Source: JBOHUX01 sp050734915
GTDB lineage: Bacteria > Chloroflexota > Dormibacteria > Dormibacterales > Dormibacteraceae
Length of the DNA stretch: 21,551 nucleotides
NCBI GenBank assembly: GCA_050734915.1
Contig: JBOHUX010000019.1
Span: forward strand, 1-21,551
Direction: 5' to 3'
Of the stretch, positions 9,370 through 16,614 are shown piece by piece. Within the stretch, counting starts at the first letter, position 1. Every line of letters starts with the position of its first letter. Both the position numbers and the translations under genes were made by a program. The notes beneath the pieces are model-generated. The model saw only the letters and a list, made by a program, of their open reading frames with translations. It searched no databases and was not told the DNA's origin.

Positions 9370-11701
9370 CCCGGCCCCTCCAGGCGGCCAGCCCCTGGAG
9401 CAGGCGATCGTCATCCGCGCGGGTGCGCACGGTGATCCTGATCCAGCCGGCGAGAGCCGAGCCGGGCGCGAAGGTGCGCACCACCAGGCCCGAGCGGAGC
9501 AGCGCGGGCGCCGCGCCGCCCGCCCGGACGAGGAGGAAGTTCGCCTCCGAGCCCCTCGCCTCGATGCCCAGCGCACGCACCTCCGCCAGCAGCCGGGTCC
9601 GCTCGCGCAGGATGCCCGCCACCCGGCCCCTCATCTGGCCGGCGTCCCGGAGCGCGGCCACCGCCAGTGCGGCCGCGGCCACGCCGACGCTGCCGGGCGG
9701 TCTCACCATCCGCAGCGCCGCCGCGATCCCCGGTCCGGAGACCGCGCAGCCGACGCGCGCCCCCGCGAGGCCGAAGGCCTTGCTCATGGTGCGGACCACG
9801 GCCAGGTTGGGGAGCGCCCCGATCATCCCCGCCGCCGTCGTCCCCGAGTACTCGAAGTAGGCCTCGTCCACCACCACCACCGCGGCGGTGGCGCGTGCCA
9901 GCTCCTCGATGTAGTCGAGGCCGACCAGCTCGCCGGTGGGATTGTTGGGGTTGCAGAGCCAGACCAGCCGGGCGCGCCGCGCCGCACTCAGGAAGCGCGA
10001 CCGGTCGAGGTCCATCGCGACCGCCGGGATCCCCTCCAACCGGGCGCCCGCGATCTCGCTGACGACCTCGAACATCGAGTACGCCGGCCGCGAGGTGATC
10101 ACCGCGTCGCCGGGGCCGACGAACGCCCGGGCCAGGAGGTCGAGGACCTCGTCGGCACCCGCCCCGACCGTGATCGCTTCAGGCGGGACGCCGATGTAGC
10201 CCGCGAAGGCGCCGGTGAGGTCCCGGTAGCCCGCGTCCGGATACTCGTTGAGGACGGGCGGGGGGCCGGCCGGGGCGGGGGGCGTCCAGGGAGACGTGTT
10301 GGTGTCGAACCGGATCACCCGCGCTTCGCGGATGCCGGCCACCGCGGCCACCTCGGCGGTGGCCGGCTCCCATTCGTAGGGACGCATGCGCGAGAGCGCC
10401 TCCCGGACCCGGGGCCGCCGGGGCGGCGCGAGGGGACCCGAAGCCGGTGGCGGAACCCGGTCCCCCTCGCAGCGCACGCGGACTGACTCCGCGTGGGCAA
10501 AAAGCCCCTCCGCCTCCGCGATCGTGCCCACGATCCCCCGCAACCGCCGCAGCCCCTCCACGTCCACAGACTGCACCTGGACCGTGCGGCCGAAGTCGGC
10601 GAGCCCGAGCGCGCTGAAGGCGCGGCCGGCGCCGCCGGTCGGGAGCACGTGGTTGGCCCCCGTCGCGTAATCGCCCGCCGCCGCCGGCGCGTGCAGCCCC
10701 AGGAAGAGGGATCCGGCCCGGCTGACGAGCGGCAGCCACCGCTCCGGCTCGGCACAGGCCAGGATCAGGTGCTCGGGGGCGAGTCCGTCCGCGAACCGCA
10801 CGGCGGCCTCCAGCCCGGCCACGAGGTGGATCTCCGCCCGCGTGCCAAGCTCTTCCGCGAGGGCGGCGCCGACCTCGGCGGCCAGGCGGGGCTCGTGCGT
10901 GACCAGCATCGCGCGCGCGTCCTCCGCATGCTCCACCTGGGCTCTCATGTCGGCCGCCACCCAGGCGGCGGGACAGCTCGCGTCGGCGACCACGACCACC
11001 TCCGAGGGTCCGGCCGGCATGTCGACGGCGACCTCCCCGAAGACGAGCAGCTTGGCCGCCGTCACGTACCGGCTGCCGGGCCCGAAGAGCTTGTCCACCC
11101 GGCGCACCGACTCCGTCCCGAAGGCCATGGCGCCCACCGCCTGCACGCCGCCGATGGAGTGGACCTCGGTCACCCCCCCCAGCGCGGCGGCGGCGAGGAC
11201 GGCGGGCGCGATGCGGCCGTCGGGGCCGGGCGGCGAGCAGAGCACGATCTCCCGGCAGCCGGCGATCCCGGCCGGGAGGGCGAGCATGAGGACGGTGGAG
11301 GGATACCTCGCCCGCCCCCCGGGGACGTAGAGGCCGACCCGCTCCAGCGGCCGCCACATCCGCCAGACGCGCACGCCAGGCGCGACCTCGACCGCCTCCT
11401 CCCGGAAGCTCTGGGCGAGATGCACGGACCGGATGTTGGCCGCCGCCTCCTCCAGCGCGTGCCTGAGCGCCGGATCGAGCGCATCCAGCGCCCTGCGGAG
11501 CTCGACGGCGTCCACGCGCGTCCGCTCCAACCTCACCCCGTCGAAGCGCTCGGTCAGCTCTCGGACGGCGGCGTCGCCGCGCTCTCTCACCTCCGCCAGG
11601 AGCTCAGCCGCCCGCGCCCGTGCCTCGTCCCCGGTCGGCCGCTCCCCGGCCGCGCGAGAGGTGCCGGGGCCCCCGGCGGACGCCGTCCAGGGACCGCTCA
11701 A
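9359..11701 (-). CDS. hisDC: HisD-HisC fusion: histidinol dehydrogenase + histidinol-phosphate aminotransferase
   Basis: One uninterrupted 780-residue frame joins two enzymes. Residues 1-412 are HisD (histidinol to histidine, NAD-dependent, Zn). VGLYVPGGRARYPSTVLM and GPGSRYVTAAK are present, as are the equivalents of the zinc/catalytic set: Q255, H258, E310-H311, D344 and H403. Residues 413-438 are a Pro/Arg-rich linker. Residues 439-780 are HisC, a fold-type I PLP aminotransferase, with NPNNPTGEL, DEAYFEY and the PLP lysine K641 in TMSKAFGLAGARVG. Both halves look catalytically complete and near full length. The TTG start at 11701 overlaps the hisG stop (TTGA). An ATG at codon 439 could allow separate HisC translation. 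HisC acts two steps before HisD, so the fusion links the start and end of the last part of the pathway. Confidence 0.92.
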   Translation of the reverse strand: MSGPWTASAGGPGTSRAAGERPTGDEARARAAELLAEVRERGDAAVRELTERFDGVRLERTRVDAVELRRALDALDPALRHALEEAAANIRSVHLAQSFREEAVEVAPGVRVWRMWRPLERVGLYVPGGRARYPSTVLMLALPAGIAGCREIVLCSPPGPDGRIAPAVLAAAALGGVTEVHSIGGVQAVGAMAFGTESVRRVDKLFGPGSRYVTAAKLLVFGEVAVDMPAGPSEVVVVADASCPAAWVAADMRAQVEHAEDARAMLVTHEPRLAAEVGAALAEELGTRAEIHLVAGLEAAVRFADGLAPEHLILACAEPERWLPLVSRAGSLFLGLHAPAAAGDYATGANHVLPTGGAGRAFSALGLADFGRTVQVQSVDVEGLRRLRGIVGTIAEAEGLFAHAESVRVRCEGDRVPPPASGPLAPPRRPRVREALSRMRPYEWEPATAEVAAVAGIREARVIRFDTNTSPWTPPAPAGPPPVLNEYPDAGYRDLTGAFAGYIGVPPEAITVGAGADEVLDLLARAFVGPGDAVITSRPAYSMFEVVSEIAGARLEGIPAVAMDLDRSRFLSAARRARLVWLCNPNNPTGELVGLDYIEELARATAAVVVVDEAYFEYSGTTAAGMIGALPNLAVVRTMSKAFGLAGARVGCAVSGPGIAAALRMVRPPGSVGVAAAALAVAALRDAGQMRGRVAGILRERTRLLAEVRALGIEARGSEANFLLVRAGGAAPALLRSGLVVRTFAPGSALAGWIRITVRTRADDDRLLQGLAAWRGRDGG

Positions 11702-12591
11702 GGGATCAGGTTCTCGATCTGCATGACCAAGATCGACGAGGCTCCCGCCGACTTGAGCGGGCTCAGCAGCTCCCAGACCAGGTCCGACTCCACCACCGCG
11801 TGGACCGCGATCTGACCCGGGGTCGAGAGCTCCATCACGGTCGGGGCGCCGAGGCCGGGGATGATCTCCCGGATCCTCTCCAGCGCCGCCGCCGGCGCGT
11901 TCATCATCAGGTACTTGCGGCGCCCGGCCGCGATCACGCTGTTGAGCGCCATCTCGATCTGCTCGCGGCCCCGCGACTGCTCCTGGGTGAGGTGCCAGCC
12001 GCTGATGAGGGCCGCCTCGAAGTCCGCCACCGTGGCGATCGTGCGCAGGCCGTTGATGGCCAGCGTGCTGCCGGTCGAGACGAGGTCGACGATCGCGTCG
12101 GCGACCCCGATCAGGGGCGCCACCTCGACCGCGCCCTTGATCTCGATCAATCGCACAGAGGCGCCGAGCCCCTCGAAAAAGCGCCCGGTCGCCTGGGGGT
12201 GGGAGGTGGCGACGGCATGGCCGGCCAGCTCGGCGGGGCTCGTGATCGAAGCCTCCTGGGGAACCGCCACCCTAAGTGAGCAGCGCCCGAACCCGAGCGG
12301 CAGCCGAACCTCCACGTCGGCCCCGCTCTCGAGGAGCAGGTTGGTGCCGGTGATGCCGAGGTCGGCGATGCCGTCCTGCGCGTATTCCGGGATGTCCTCG
12401 GCGCGCACGAAGAGCAGGTCCAGGGCGTGGCTGTCACAGCGCGCGAAGAGGCGGCGATCGGCGGCCTCGAACCGGAACCCGGCCTCCCGGAGAAGCGCCA
12501 GGGAGGGCTCGGCGAGGCGGCCCTTGTTGGGCACGGCGAGCCGCATCCTTGCCGGCTCGCCTCCCCGAGCGGCCAGGTGGGGGCCGGTCAT
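11698..12591 (-). CDS. hisG: ATP phosphoribosyltransferase, long (allosteric) form
   Basis: HisG condenses ATP with PRPP, the committed, histidine-inhibited first step. The 297-residue version shows RLAVPNKGRLAEPSL, DLGITGTNLLLE, the PRPP-binding AIVDLVSTGSTLAINGL block (about 180-195), and a C-terminal domain of about 75 residues (KYLMMNAPAAALERI, VMELSTPGQIAVHAV) that marks the long form with its regulatory ACT-like domain. It therefore needs no HisZ. The ATG at 12591 overlaps the yerC stop as ATGA, matching the coupling used through this operon. An internal ATG at 12546 (residue 16, directly before RLAVPNKGR) is an equally sensible start, since GGGGAGG lies 13 bases upstream of it. Confidence 0.95.
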   Translation of the reverse strand: MTGPHLAARGGEPARMRLAVPNKGRLAEPSLALLREAGFRFEAADRRLFARCDSHALDLLFVRAEDIPEYAQDGIADLGITGTNLLLESGADVEVRLPLGFGRCSLRVAVPQEASITSPAELAGHAVATSHPQATGRFFEGLGASVRLIEIKGAVEVAPLIGVADAIVDLVSTGSTLAINGLRTIATVADFEAALISGWHLTQEQSRGREQIEMALNSVIAAGRRKYLMMNAPAAALERIREIIPGLGAPTVMELSTPGQIAVHAVVESDLVWELLSPLKSAGASSILVMQIENLIP

Positions 12592-12887
12592 CGCCGGCGG
12601 GCCCGATCGAGGGCCAGCCGGTAGCCGCCGCGGCCGTATCGAAGCCAGGAGTTGACGCGGGTCACGGTCGCCGTGCTGGCCCCGGTGCGGCGGGCGATCT
12701 CTGAATAGTGAACGCCCTCGTCGAGCAGGTTGACGACCTCCCAGCGGGCGGTCAGCGCCTTCAGCTCCTGGGGCGTGCAGAGATCGCGGAAGAACCGTTC
12801 CGCCTCCTCGACCGTGGCCAGGGCCAGGATCGCCTCCAGAAGCCCGCGGGCAGCGGGGGTGACCCAGGCCTGCTGGTCGGCGGGCAC
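12588..12887 (-). CDS. yerC: TrpR-like YerC/YecD family transcriptional regulator, first gene of the his operon
   Basis: This small helix-turn-helix protein (about 99 residues) has the YerC/YecD pattern: EAERFFRDLCTPQELKALTARWEVV, then YSEIARRTGASTATVTRV as the HTH, and LRYGRGGYRLALDR at the C-terminus, close to Bacillus YerC. The family belongs to the TrpR superfamily, and some members have been proposed from comparative genomics to control histidine genes. Its location as first gene of the his operon, divergent from hisA, fits such a role. I chose the GTG at 12887 because AGGAGG lies five bases upstream. A GTG at 12908 would give 106 residues but lacks a ribosome site. Its ligand (histidine or otherwise) is unknown. 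Confidence 0.9.
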   Translation of the reverse strand: MPADQQAWVTPAARGLLEAILALATVEEAERFFRDLCTPQELKALTARWEVVNLLDEGVHYSEIARRTGASTATVTRVNSWLRYGRGGYRLALDRARRR

Positions 12888-12892
12888 CGGCG

Positions 12893-12898
12893 CCTCCT
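12893..12898 (-). promoter_or_regulatory. Shine-Dalgarno (AGGAGG) that sets the yerC start
   Basis: AGGAGG is followed by a five-base spacer (CGCCG) and the GTG at 12887. It is one of the best ribosome sites in the window and argues against the upstream GTG at 12908, which would place it inside the coding sequence. Confidence 0.65.
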
Positions 12899-12909
12899 CT
12901 CGGTTCACT

Positions 12910-12927
12910 GTATTAGCATGCTAGCAC
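12910..12927. promoter_or_regulatory. Candidate TrpR-type operator between yerC and hisA
   Basis: GTATTAGCATGCTAGCAC is an imperfect palindrome around a perfect TAGCATGCTA core (12914-12923). The E. coli TrpR consensus GTACTAGTTAACTAGTAC matches at 12 of 18 positions, or 12 of 14 outside the four central bases, including both TAG/CTA half-site cores. It is AT-rich in a GC-rich genome. It overlaps a plausible yerC -10 (TAATAC, 12915-12910, with TTGGGC 15 bases upstream) and a possible hisA -10 (TAGCAT, 12914-12919). Binding by YerC is inferred. Confidence 0.55.
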
Positions 12928-12948
12928 GATGCCCAAGGTCGAGCGGCC

Positions 12949-13674
12949 GTGGAACTGATCCCCGCCATCGACCTCATCGAGGGCCGGGTCGTCCGGCTCT
13001 TCCAGGGCGACCTCACCCGGGTGACCGTCTATCCGGCGGAGCCGGTCGCCCTGGCCCTCTCGCTGGTGGCGGGGGGGGCGACCCGGCTGCACGTCATCGA
13101 CCTCGAGGGAGCGTTCGCGGGGGGCTGGCGGAACCTGGACGCCATCCGCGCCATCGCGGCTGCCGTCACGGTCCCCATCCAGGCCGGCGGGGGCGCCCGC
13201 GACCTGGTCCGAATCCGGGCCGCCCTCGCGGCGGGCGTCGACCGGGTGATCGTCGGCACGGCCGCGGTCGAGTCGGTCGAGAAGGTGAAGGGCTGGGCGG
13301 CGGAGCTGGGCCCGAGCCTGGTGGTGAGCCTCGACAGCCGGGGCGGCGAGGTCCTCAGCCAGGGCTGGAGGGCGGCCGGACACGGATCCCTCCTGCCGCT
13401 GGCGACGGAGCTCAGAGCGGCCGGCGTGCAGCGCCTGGTTCACACCGACATCCGGCGGGACGGAACCCTGAGAGGGGCGGACCTGGCCGGACTCCGTGAG
13501 CTGCGCCCCCTCGGGCTGCCCGTGCTGGTGGCGGGCGGGGTGACGACCTACCGCGACCTGGAGGTCCTCCGGGAGGAGGGCGCGGAGGGCGCGATCGTAG
13601 GCCGCGCGCTACTGGAGGGAAGGCTGGCTCTGGAGCGGGGCCTGGCCGTGGCGGCCGGCGCCGCGGCGGTCTGA
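12949..13674 (+). CDS. hisA: Phosphoribosylformimino-AICAR-P isomerase HisA
   Basis: HisA isomerises ProFAR to PRFAR, the Amadori step of histidine synthesis. The 241 residues form a (beta/alpha)8 barrel beginning MELIPAIDLIEGRVVRLFQG, with catalytic D8. The second catalytic Asp is in HTDIRRDGTLRG (near residue 167). Phosphate loops QAGGGAR and VAGGVTT are present, as is VIVGTAA. The start is GTG at 12949, with no strong ribosome site. It is transcribed away from the main his operon across a 61-base gap that contains the candidate operator, so both sides could be controlled together. In actinobacteria the homologue PriA also does the TrpF reaction; sequence alone cannot exclude that here. It converges on the HAD gene with ten bases between stops. 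Confidence 0.96.
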   Translation: MELIPAIDLIEGRVVRLFQGDLTRVTVYPAEPVALALSLVAGGATRLHVIDLEGAFAGGWRNLDAIRAIAAAVTVPIQAGGGARDLVRIRAALAAGVDRVIVGTAAVESVEKVKGWAAELGPSLVVSLDSRGGEVLSQGWRAAGHGSLLPLATELRAAGVQRLVHTDIRRDGTLRGADLAGLRELRPLGLPVLVAGGVTTYRDLEVLREEGAEGAIVGRALLEGRLALERGLAVAAGAAAV

Positions 13675-13684
13675 GCGAACGCTG

Positions 13685-14482
13685 TCAGGGCGCGGCGAGG
13701 AGCTTCTGCAGGATCCCGCCCACGGCGTCGAGGTCCCGCGCGACGTGGTCAGGAACCGCGGCACCCGCGCCGGGCGGGGTGGAGCCGGCCAGCCAGATCG
13801 CCGCGAGGCCGGCTCCGCGAGCGCCCGCCACATCCCTCGCTAGCGAGTCGCCGACCATGATCGCCTCGGATGGGGGTACGGCGAGCGTCGACAGGATGCT
13901 TCCGAACACCTCGGCGTCGGGCTTGCCGATGCCCAGCTCACCGGAGACGAGGATGGCGTCGAAGTACCCGCTGAGCCCGGTCGCCGCCAGCTTGCCGTGC
14001 TGAAGGTCGGCGGGTCCGTTGGTCACCATGCCCAGCTTGACCGCGGGCCCGGCGCGGAGGCGGGTGAGCAGCGGCACCGCCTCGGGGAGGAGGCGAAACC
14101 GCGAGCGACGCCGGGCGGCGTAGTCGTCGCCGAGCCGGGTGGCGAGGCCCTCCTCGTGGAGGCCGAGGGCCTCCAGGGCACCCTCCCAGGCCCGCCGCCG
14201 AAAGCCGGGCAGCCAGGCGGCGAGCCGGCGCGCCTCGGGCCCGGGCCCCGGCCTCACCGACACCAGGCCCTCCCACCAGGTGATGCCCAGAGCCTCGCAG
14301 AAGCCCCAGCTGGGCCCCTCGCGCCAGAGCCGCCGGGCCTCTCGGTCCACGGCCGAGGCCAGGAGTCGCGCCGCCGCCGCGGGTCCACCCGCCGCGGAGC
14401 AGGTGAGGACCAGCGCCTCCTCGGCCCAGGCCCGGTCGATGAGGAGCGTCTCGTCGAGGTCGAAGAGGATCGCGCCCAGCAT
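13685..14482 (-). CDS. HAD-superfamily hydrolase (class I phosphatase-like)
   Basis: The 265-residue protein has the four HAD motifs in order: motif I DLDETLL (nucleophile Asp near residue 8), motif II MVTNGP, motif III Lys in GIGKPDAEVF, and motif IV GDSLARDVAGARGAG. A cap of about 100 residues lies between motifs I and II, which indicates a class I (C1 cap) HAD-IA member of the YjjG/phosphoglycolate-phosphatase type. The substrate cannot be read from the motifs. Because it lies directly beside hisA and no histidinol-phosphate phosphatase is seen in the cluster, that activity is a possibility, but it is on the opposite strand and does not belong to the his operon. The ATG at 14482 puts motif I at the expected place; the open upstream frame is low-complexity. 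Confidence 0.88.
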   Translation of the reverse strand: MLGAILFDLDETLLIDRAWAEEALVLTCSAAGGPAAAARLLASAVDREARRLWREGPSWGFCEALGITWWEGLVSVRPGPGPEARRLAAWLPGFRRRAWEGALEALGLHEEGLATRLGDDYAARRRSRFRLLPEAVPLLTRLRAGPAVKLGMVTNGPADLQHGKLAATGLSGYFDAILVSGELGIGKPDAEVFGSILSTLAVPPSEAIMVGDSLARDVAGARGAGLAAIWLAGSTPPGAGAAVPDHVARDLDAVGGILQKLLAAP

Positions 14483-14516
14483 GCCGGGACGATTCTCGCC
14501 CAGCGATGCCCAGGAA

Positions 14517-14522
14517 TAGGGT
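14517..14522 (+). promoter_or_regulatory. Leaderless -10 element (TAGGGT) of the Asp-box protein gene
   Basis: TAGGGT fits TANNNT and is followed by exactly seven bases and then ATG at 14530. It lies in the short gap between divergent genes. It makes the ATG at 14530 more likely than the in-frame ATG at 14506, which would be upstream of the promoter. Confidence 0.5.
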
Positions 14523-14529
14523 TGTCCGG

Positions 14530-15744
14530 ATGGGACCGGGCCGCTCCGGCTGGCTGACGCGACGCTCGCTGCGGGCGATCGGGCTGATGGCGGCGGGGCT
14601 GGCGCTGGTCGCGGCCGCCTCGTTCCAGTACTGGAATCCCGGCCGCCCCGGTGCCTCCCCGGGAACACCGACCCCCTCGACGGCGTCGCCGGCGCAGTCT
14701 CTGCTCCTCGACATGGCCTGGACCTCACCGGAAACGGGATGGCTCGCCGTCGGCGCGCCGTCCACGATGACGCTCCTCCGCACCACCGACGGCGGCCGCC
14801 ATTGGCGACGGCAGCTGGCGGGCGGCTTCTTCATGCAGATGCAGTTCCTGGACGCTCGGCAGGGGTACGTCCTCAGAGCGTCGCCGCGACCCCAGCTTCT
14901 GGAGACGGCGGACGGTGGCCAGAGCTGGAACGCGCGCCTGCTACCGGATCACGTCTCCAGCTCGGCCCGCGTCCACTTCCTCGACGCGGCCGACGGATGG
15001 CTGACCAGCTATCTGCCTCCCTACACGAACGCCGGGACCGGCTCCGGGATCGTCCTCTACCGGACGCGAGACGGCGCCCGCAGCTGGCGGCAGGTCCTCT
15101 CGGCGGCGGCGGGGGCGAGCCATGGCCTGGGCGCCGAGGATCTCAAGGGGCCGATCAGCTTCGCGGACCCGCTGCGCGGCGCCATGGGCTCGGTGGCGGG
15201 CCCGGGCGGCCCGGGCGCCTACGTCACCGGGGACGGGGGTGCCGTCTGGCGGCCGGTGGCACTCCCTCCGCCCCCGGGCGGCTGGCCACCCGGCGAGTCC
15301 TTGACCGAGCCCGTGCTCGAGATGGGCGCGGGAGGCGAGGGACTGCTGATCGTCAGCAACATCAGCGCCATGGAGACCGTCGGCTGGGCCTACCGGACCC
15401 TGGACGAGGGTCGCTCGTGGCGGTTGACAGGTCCCCTGCCGGCCGCGGCCGGACCGACGTACGATCCCGCTGGACACGAGGCCACGCTCTCCACGATGAC
15501 GGCACAGATCGCCTGGTACGGCTTCGGCACGCGCACCTGGGTCAGCACCGACGCCGGAGCCAGCTGGGCCGGGGGGACGAGCCTGCCCGGCGGCTGGTGG
15601 ATCGCACAGCTGGCTCCTCTCAGCGCCTCCACCGCGTGGTGCGGGGCGGTCCGCGCCACCTCCAACGCCCTCGAATTGGGCCTCTTCCGCACCATGAACG
15701 GGGGCTCTGAGTGGGCCCGGATCCCGGCTCCGATGGGCGGCTGA
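14530..15744 (+). CDS. Membrane-anchored Asp-box (BNR/YCF48-like) beta-propeller protein
   Basis: The 404-residue protein has an N-terminal basic segment and one hydrophobic helix (LRAIGLMAAGLALVAAASF), then a Pro/Thr/Ser-rich spacer and an extracytoplasmic domain. I count seven Asp-box-like motifs: TTDGGRHW, TADGGQSW, TRDGARSW, TGDGGAVW, TLDEGRSW, STDAGASW and a degenerate TMNGGSEW. They are spaced roughly one per 40-60 residues, as expected for a seven-bladed propeller. Relatives include HCF136/YCF48-like assembly factors and sialidase-type folds, but none of the sialidase catalytic context is evident, so this is more likely a binding or scaffold protein. The ATG at 14530 is preferred from the TAGGGT element seven bases upstream. 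Function is not known. Confidence 0.8.
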   Translation: MGPGRSGWLTRRSLRAIGLMAAGLALVAAASFQYWNPGRPGASPGTPTPSTASPAQSLLLDMAWTSPETGWLAVGAPSTMTLLRTTDGGRHWRRQLAGGFFMQMQFLDARQGYVLRASPRPQLLETADGGQSWNARLLPDHVSSSARVHFLDAADGWLTSYLPPYTNAGTGSGIVLYRTRDGARSWRQVLSAAAGASHGLGAEDLKGPISFADPLRGAMGSVAGPGGPGAYVTGDGGAVWRPVALPPPPGGWPPGESLTEPVLEMGAGGEGLLIVSNISAMETVGWAYRTLDEGRSWRLTGPLPAAAGPTYDPAGHEATLSTMTAQIAWYGFGTRTWVSTDAGASWAGGTSLPGGWWIAQLAPLSASTAWCGAVRATSNALELGLFRTMNGGSEWARIPAPMGG

Positions 15745-15783
15745 TGGCACCCCGGGGACCCGCCCGCGCGGCCGCGTGCGCTC

Positions 15784-16611
15784 TCAGGCGTCCCGCTTGA
15801 CCATGAGCACTCCGGCGATCACGAGGGCCGCCGCGGCATAGGCGCAGAAGACGGCGAATCCCATCCAGGGCGATAGCGTGTTGGCCTGCTGGTGGACCGC
15901 CATCAGGGCCTGGCCGGCGCTGCCGGGCAGGTAGGGCGAGATCGCCTGCTGCCAGTCCTGGGGCAGCGCATGGGTGATGGCGGGCAGCACCAGGACCAAA
16001 CCGAACAGCGTGGCGATGGCGGCGGCGGTGCTGCGCAGGATGCCGGCGAGTCCGAGCCCGATCAACCCGAGAACCGCCAGGTAGAGCCCGCCTCCGATCA
16101 CCGCCCGGAGCACGCCCGGATCGCTGATCGAAGCCTGAAGCGAGTGGATGGAGAGGATGCTCTGGCCCACGAAGAAGGCGCCGAAGGAGGAGGCCAGGCC
16201 GATGATGAGCGCGACAAGACCGAACACGAACGCCTTGGCGGCGAGCACCAGCGCCCGCTGGGGCACGGCGGCGAAGGTGGTCCGCACCATCCCCGAGGCG
16301 TACTCGGAACTGACCACCAGCACGCCGAGGACGCCGATCGCGAGTTGGGCCAGGAAGATGCCGGCGAGACTGTTGGAGGTGGGGTCGAAGCCAGCCTCCA
16401 AGCGCGGGCGGAGATGCCCGTAGCGGCTGATGAAGACGCCGGTGATGGCGGCGCCGATGCCGATCGTGAGGAAAACCGTGGCCGCCAGGCTCCAGAGGGT
16501 GGACCTGACGGAACGGAACTTGGTCCACTCGGAGCGGACCACCCCCAGGGCGGTCAGGCCCAGGTGGGAGGGACGTGCCTCTGGGCGGCCGGCGGATGCA
16601 AAGACAGCCAT
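15784..16611 (-). CDS. ABC-2 type transporter permease
   Basis: The 275-residue membrane protein begins with a short cytosolic part containing VRSEWTKFRSVRSTLWSL, a sequence typical of ABC-2 exporter permeases in Actinobacteria-like genomes. About six membrane segments follow, including LAATVFLTIGIGAAITGVF, FLAQLAIGVLGVLVV, the SEYASGMVRTTFAAVP loop, and a final helix before the MVKRDA tail. It pairs with the ATPase three bases upstream on the same strand; AAGGAG eight bases before its ATG lies inside the ATPase gene, so the two are co-translated. Likely an exporter of a drug, peptide or lipid; the substrate is unknown. Confidence 0.9.
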   Translation of the reverse strand: MAVFASAGRPEARPSHLGLTALGVVRSEWTKFRSVRSTLWSLAATVFLTIGIGAAITGVFISRYGHLRPRLEAGFDPTSNSLAGIFLAQLAIGVLGVLVVSSEYASGMVRTTFAAVPQRALVLAAKAFVFGLVALIIGLASSFGAFFVGQSILSIHSLQASISDPGVLRAVIGGGLYLAVLGLIGLGLAGILRSTAAAIATLFGLVLVLPAITHALPQDWQQAISPYLPGSAGQALMAVHQQANTLSPWMGFAVFCAYAAAALVIAGVLMVKRDA

Positions 16612-16614
16612 CGC

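Noticed and set aside
8243..10486. 747-codon plus-strand open frame across hisH, hisB and hisDC
   Set aside because: Runs across several unmistakable his genes in the opposite direction; composition is that of a shadow.
14483..14728. Upstream extension of the HAD gene frame
   Set aside because: Low-complexity Arg/Pro/Ser sequence overlapping the divergent Asp-box gene; HAD motif I sits correctly when the start is at 14482.
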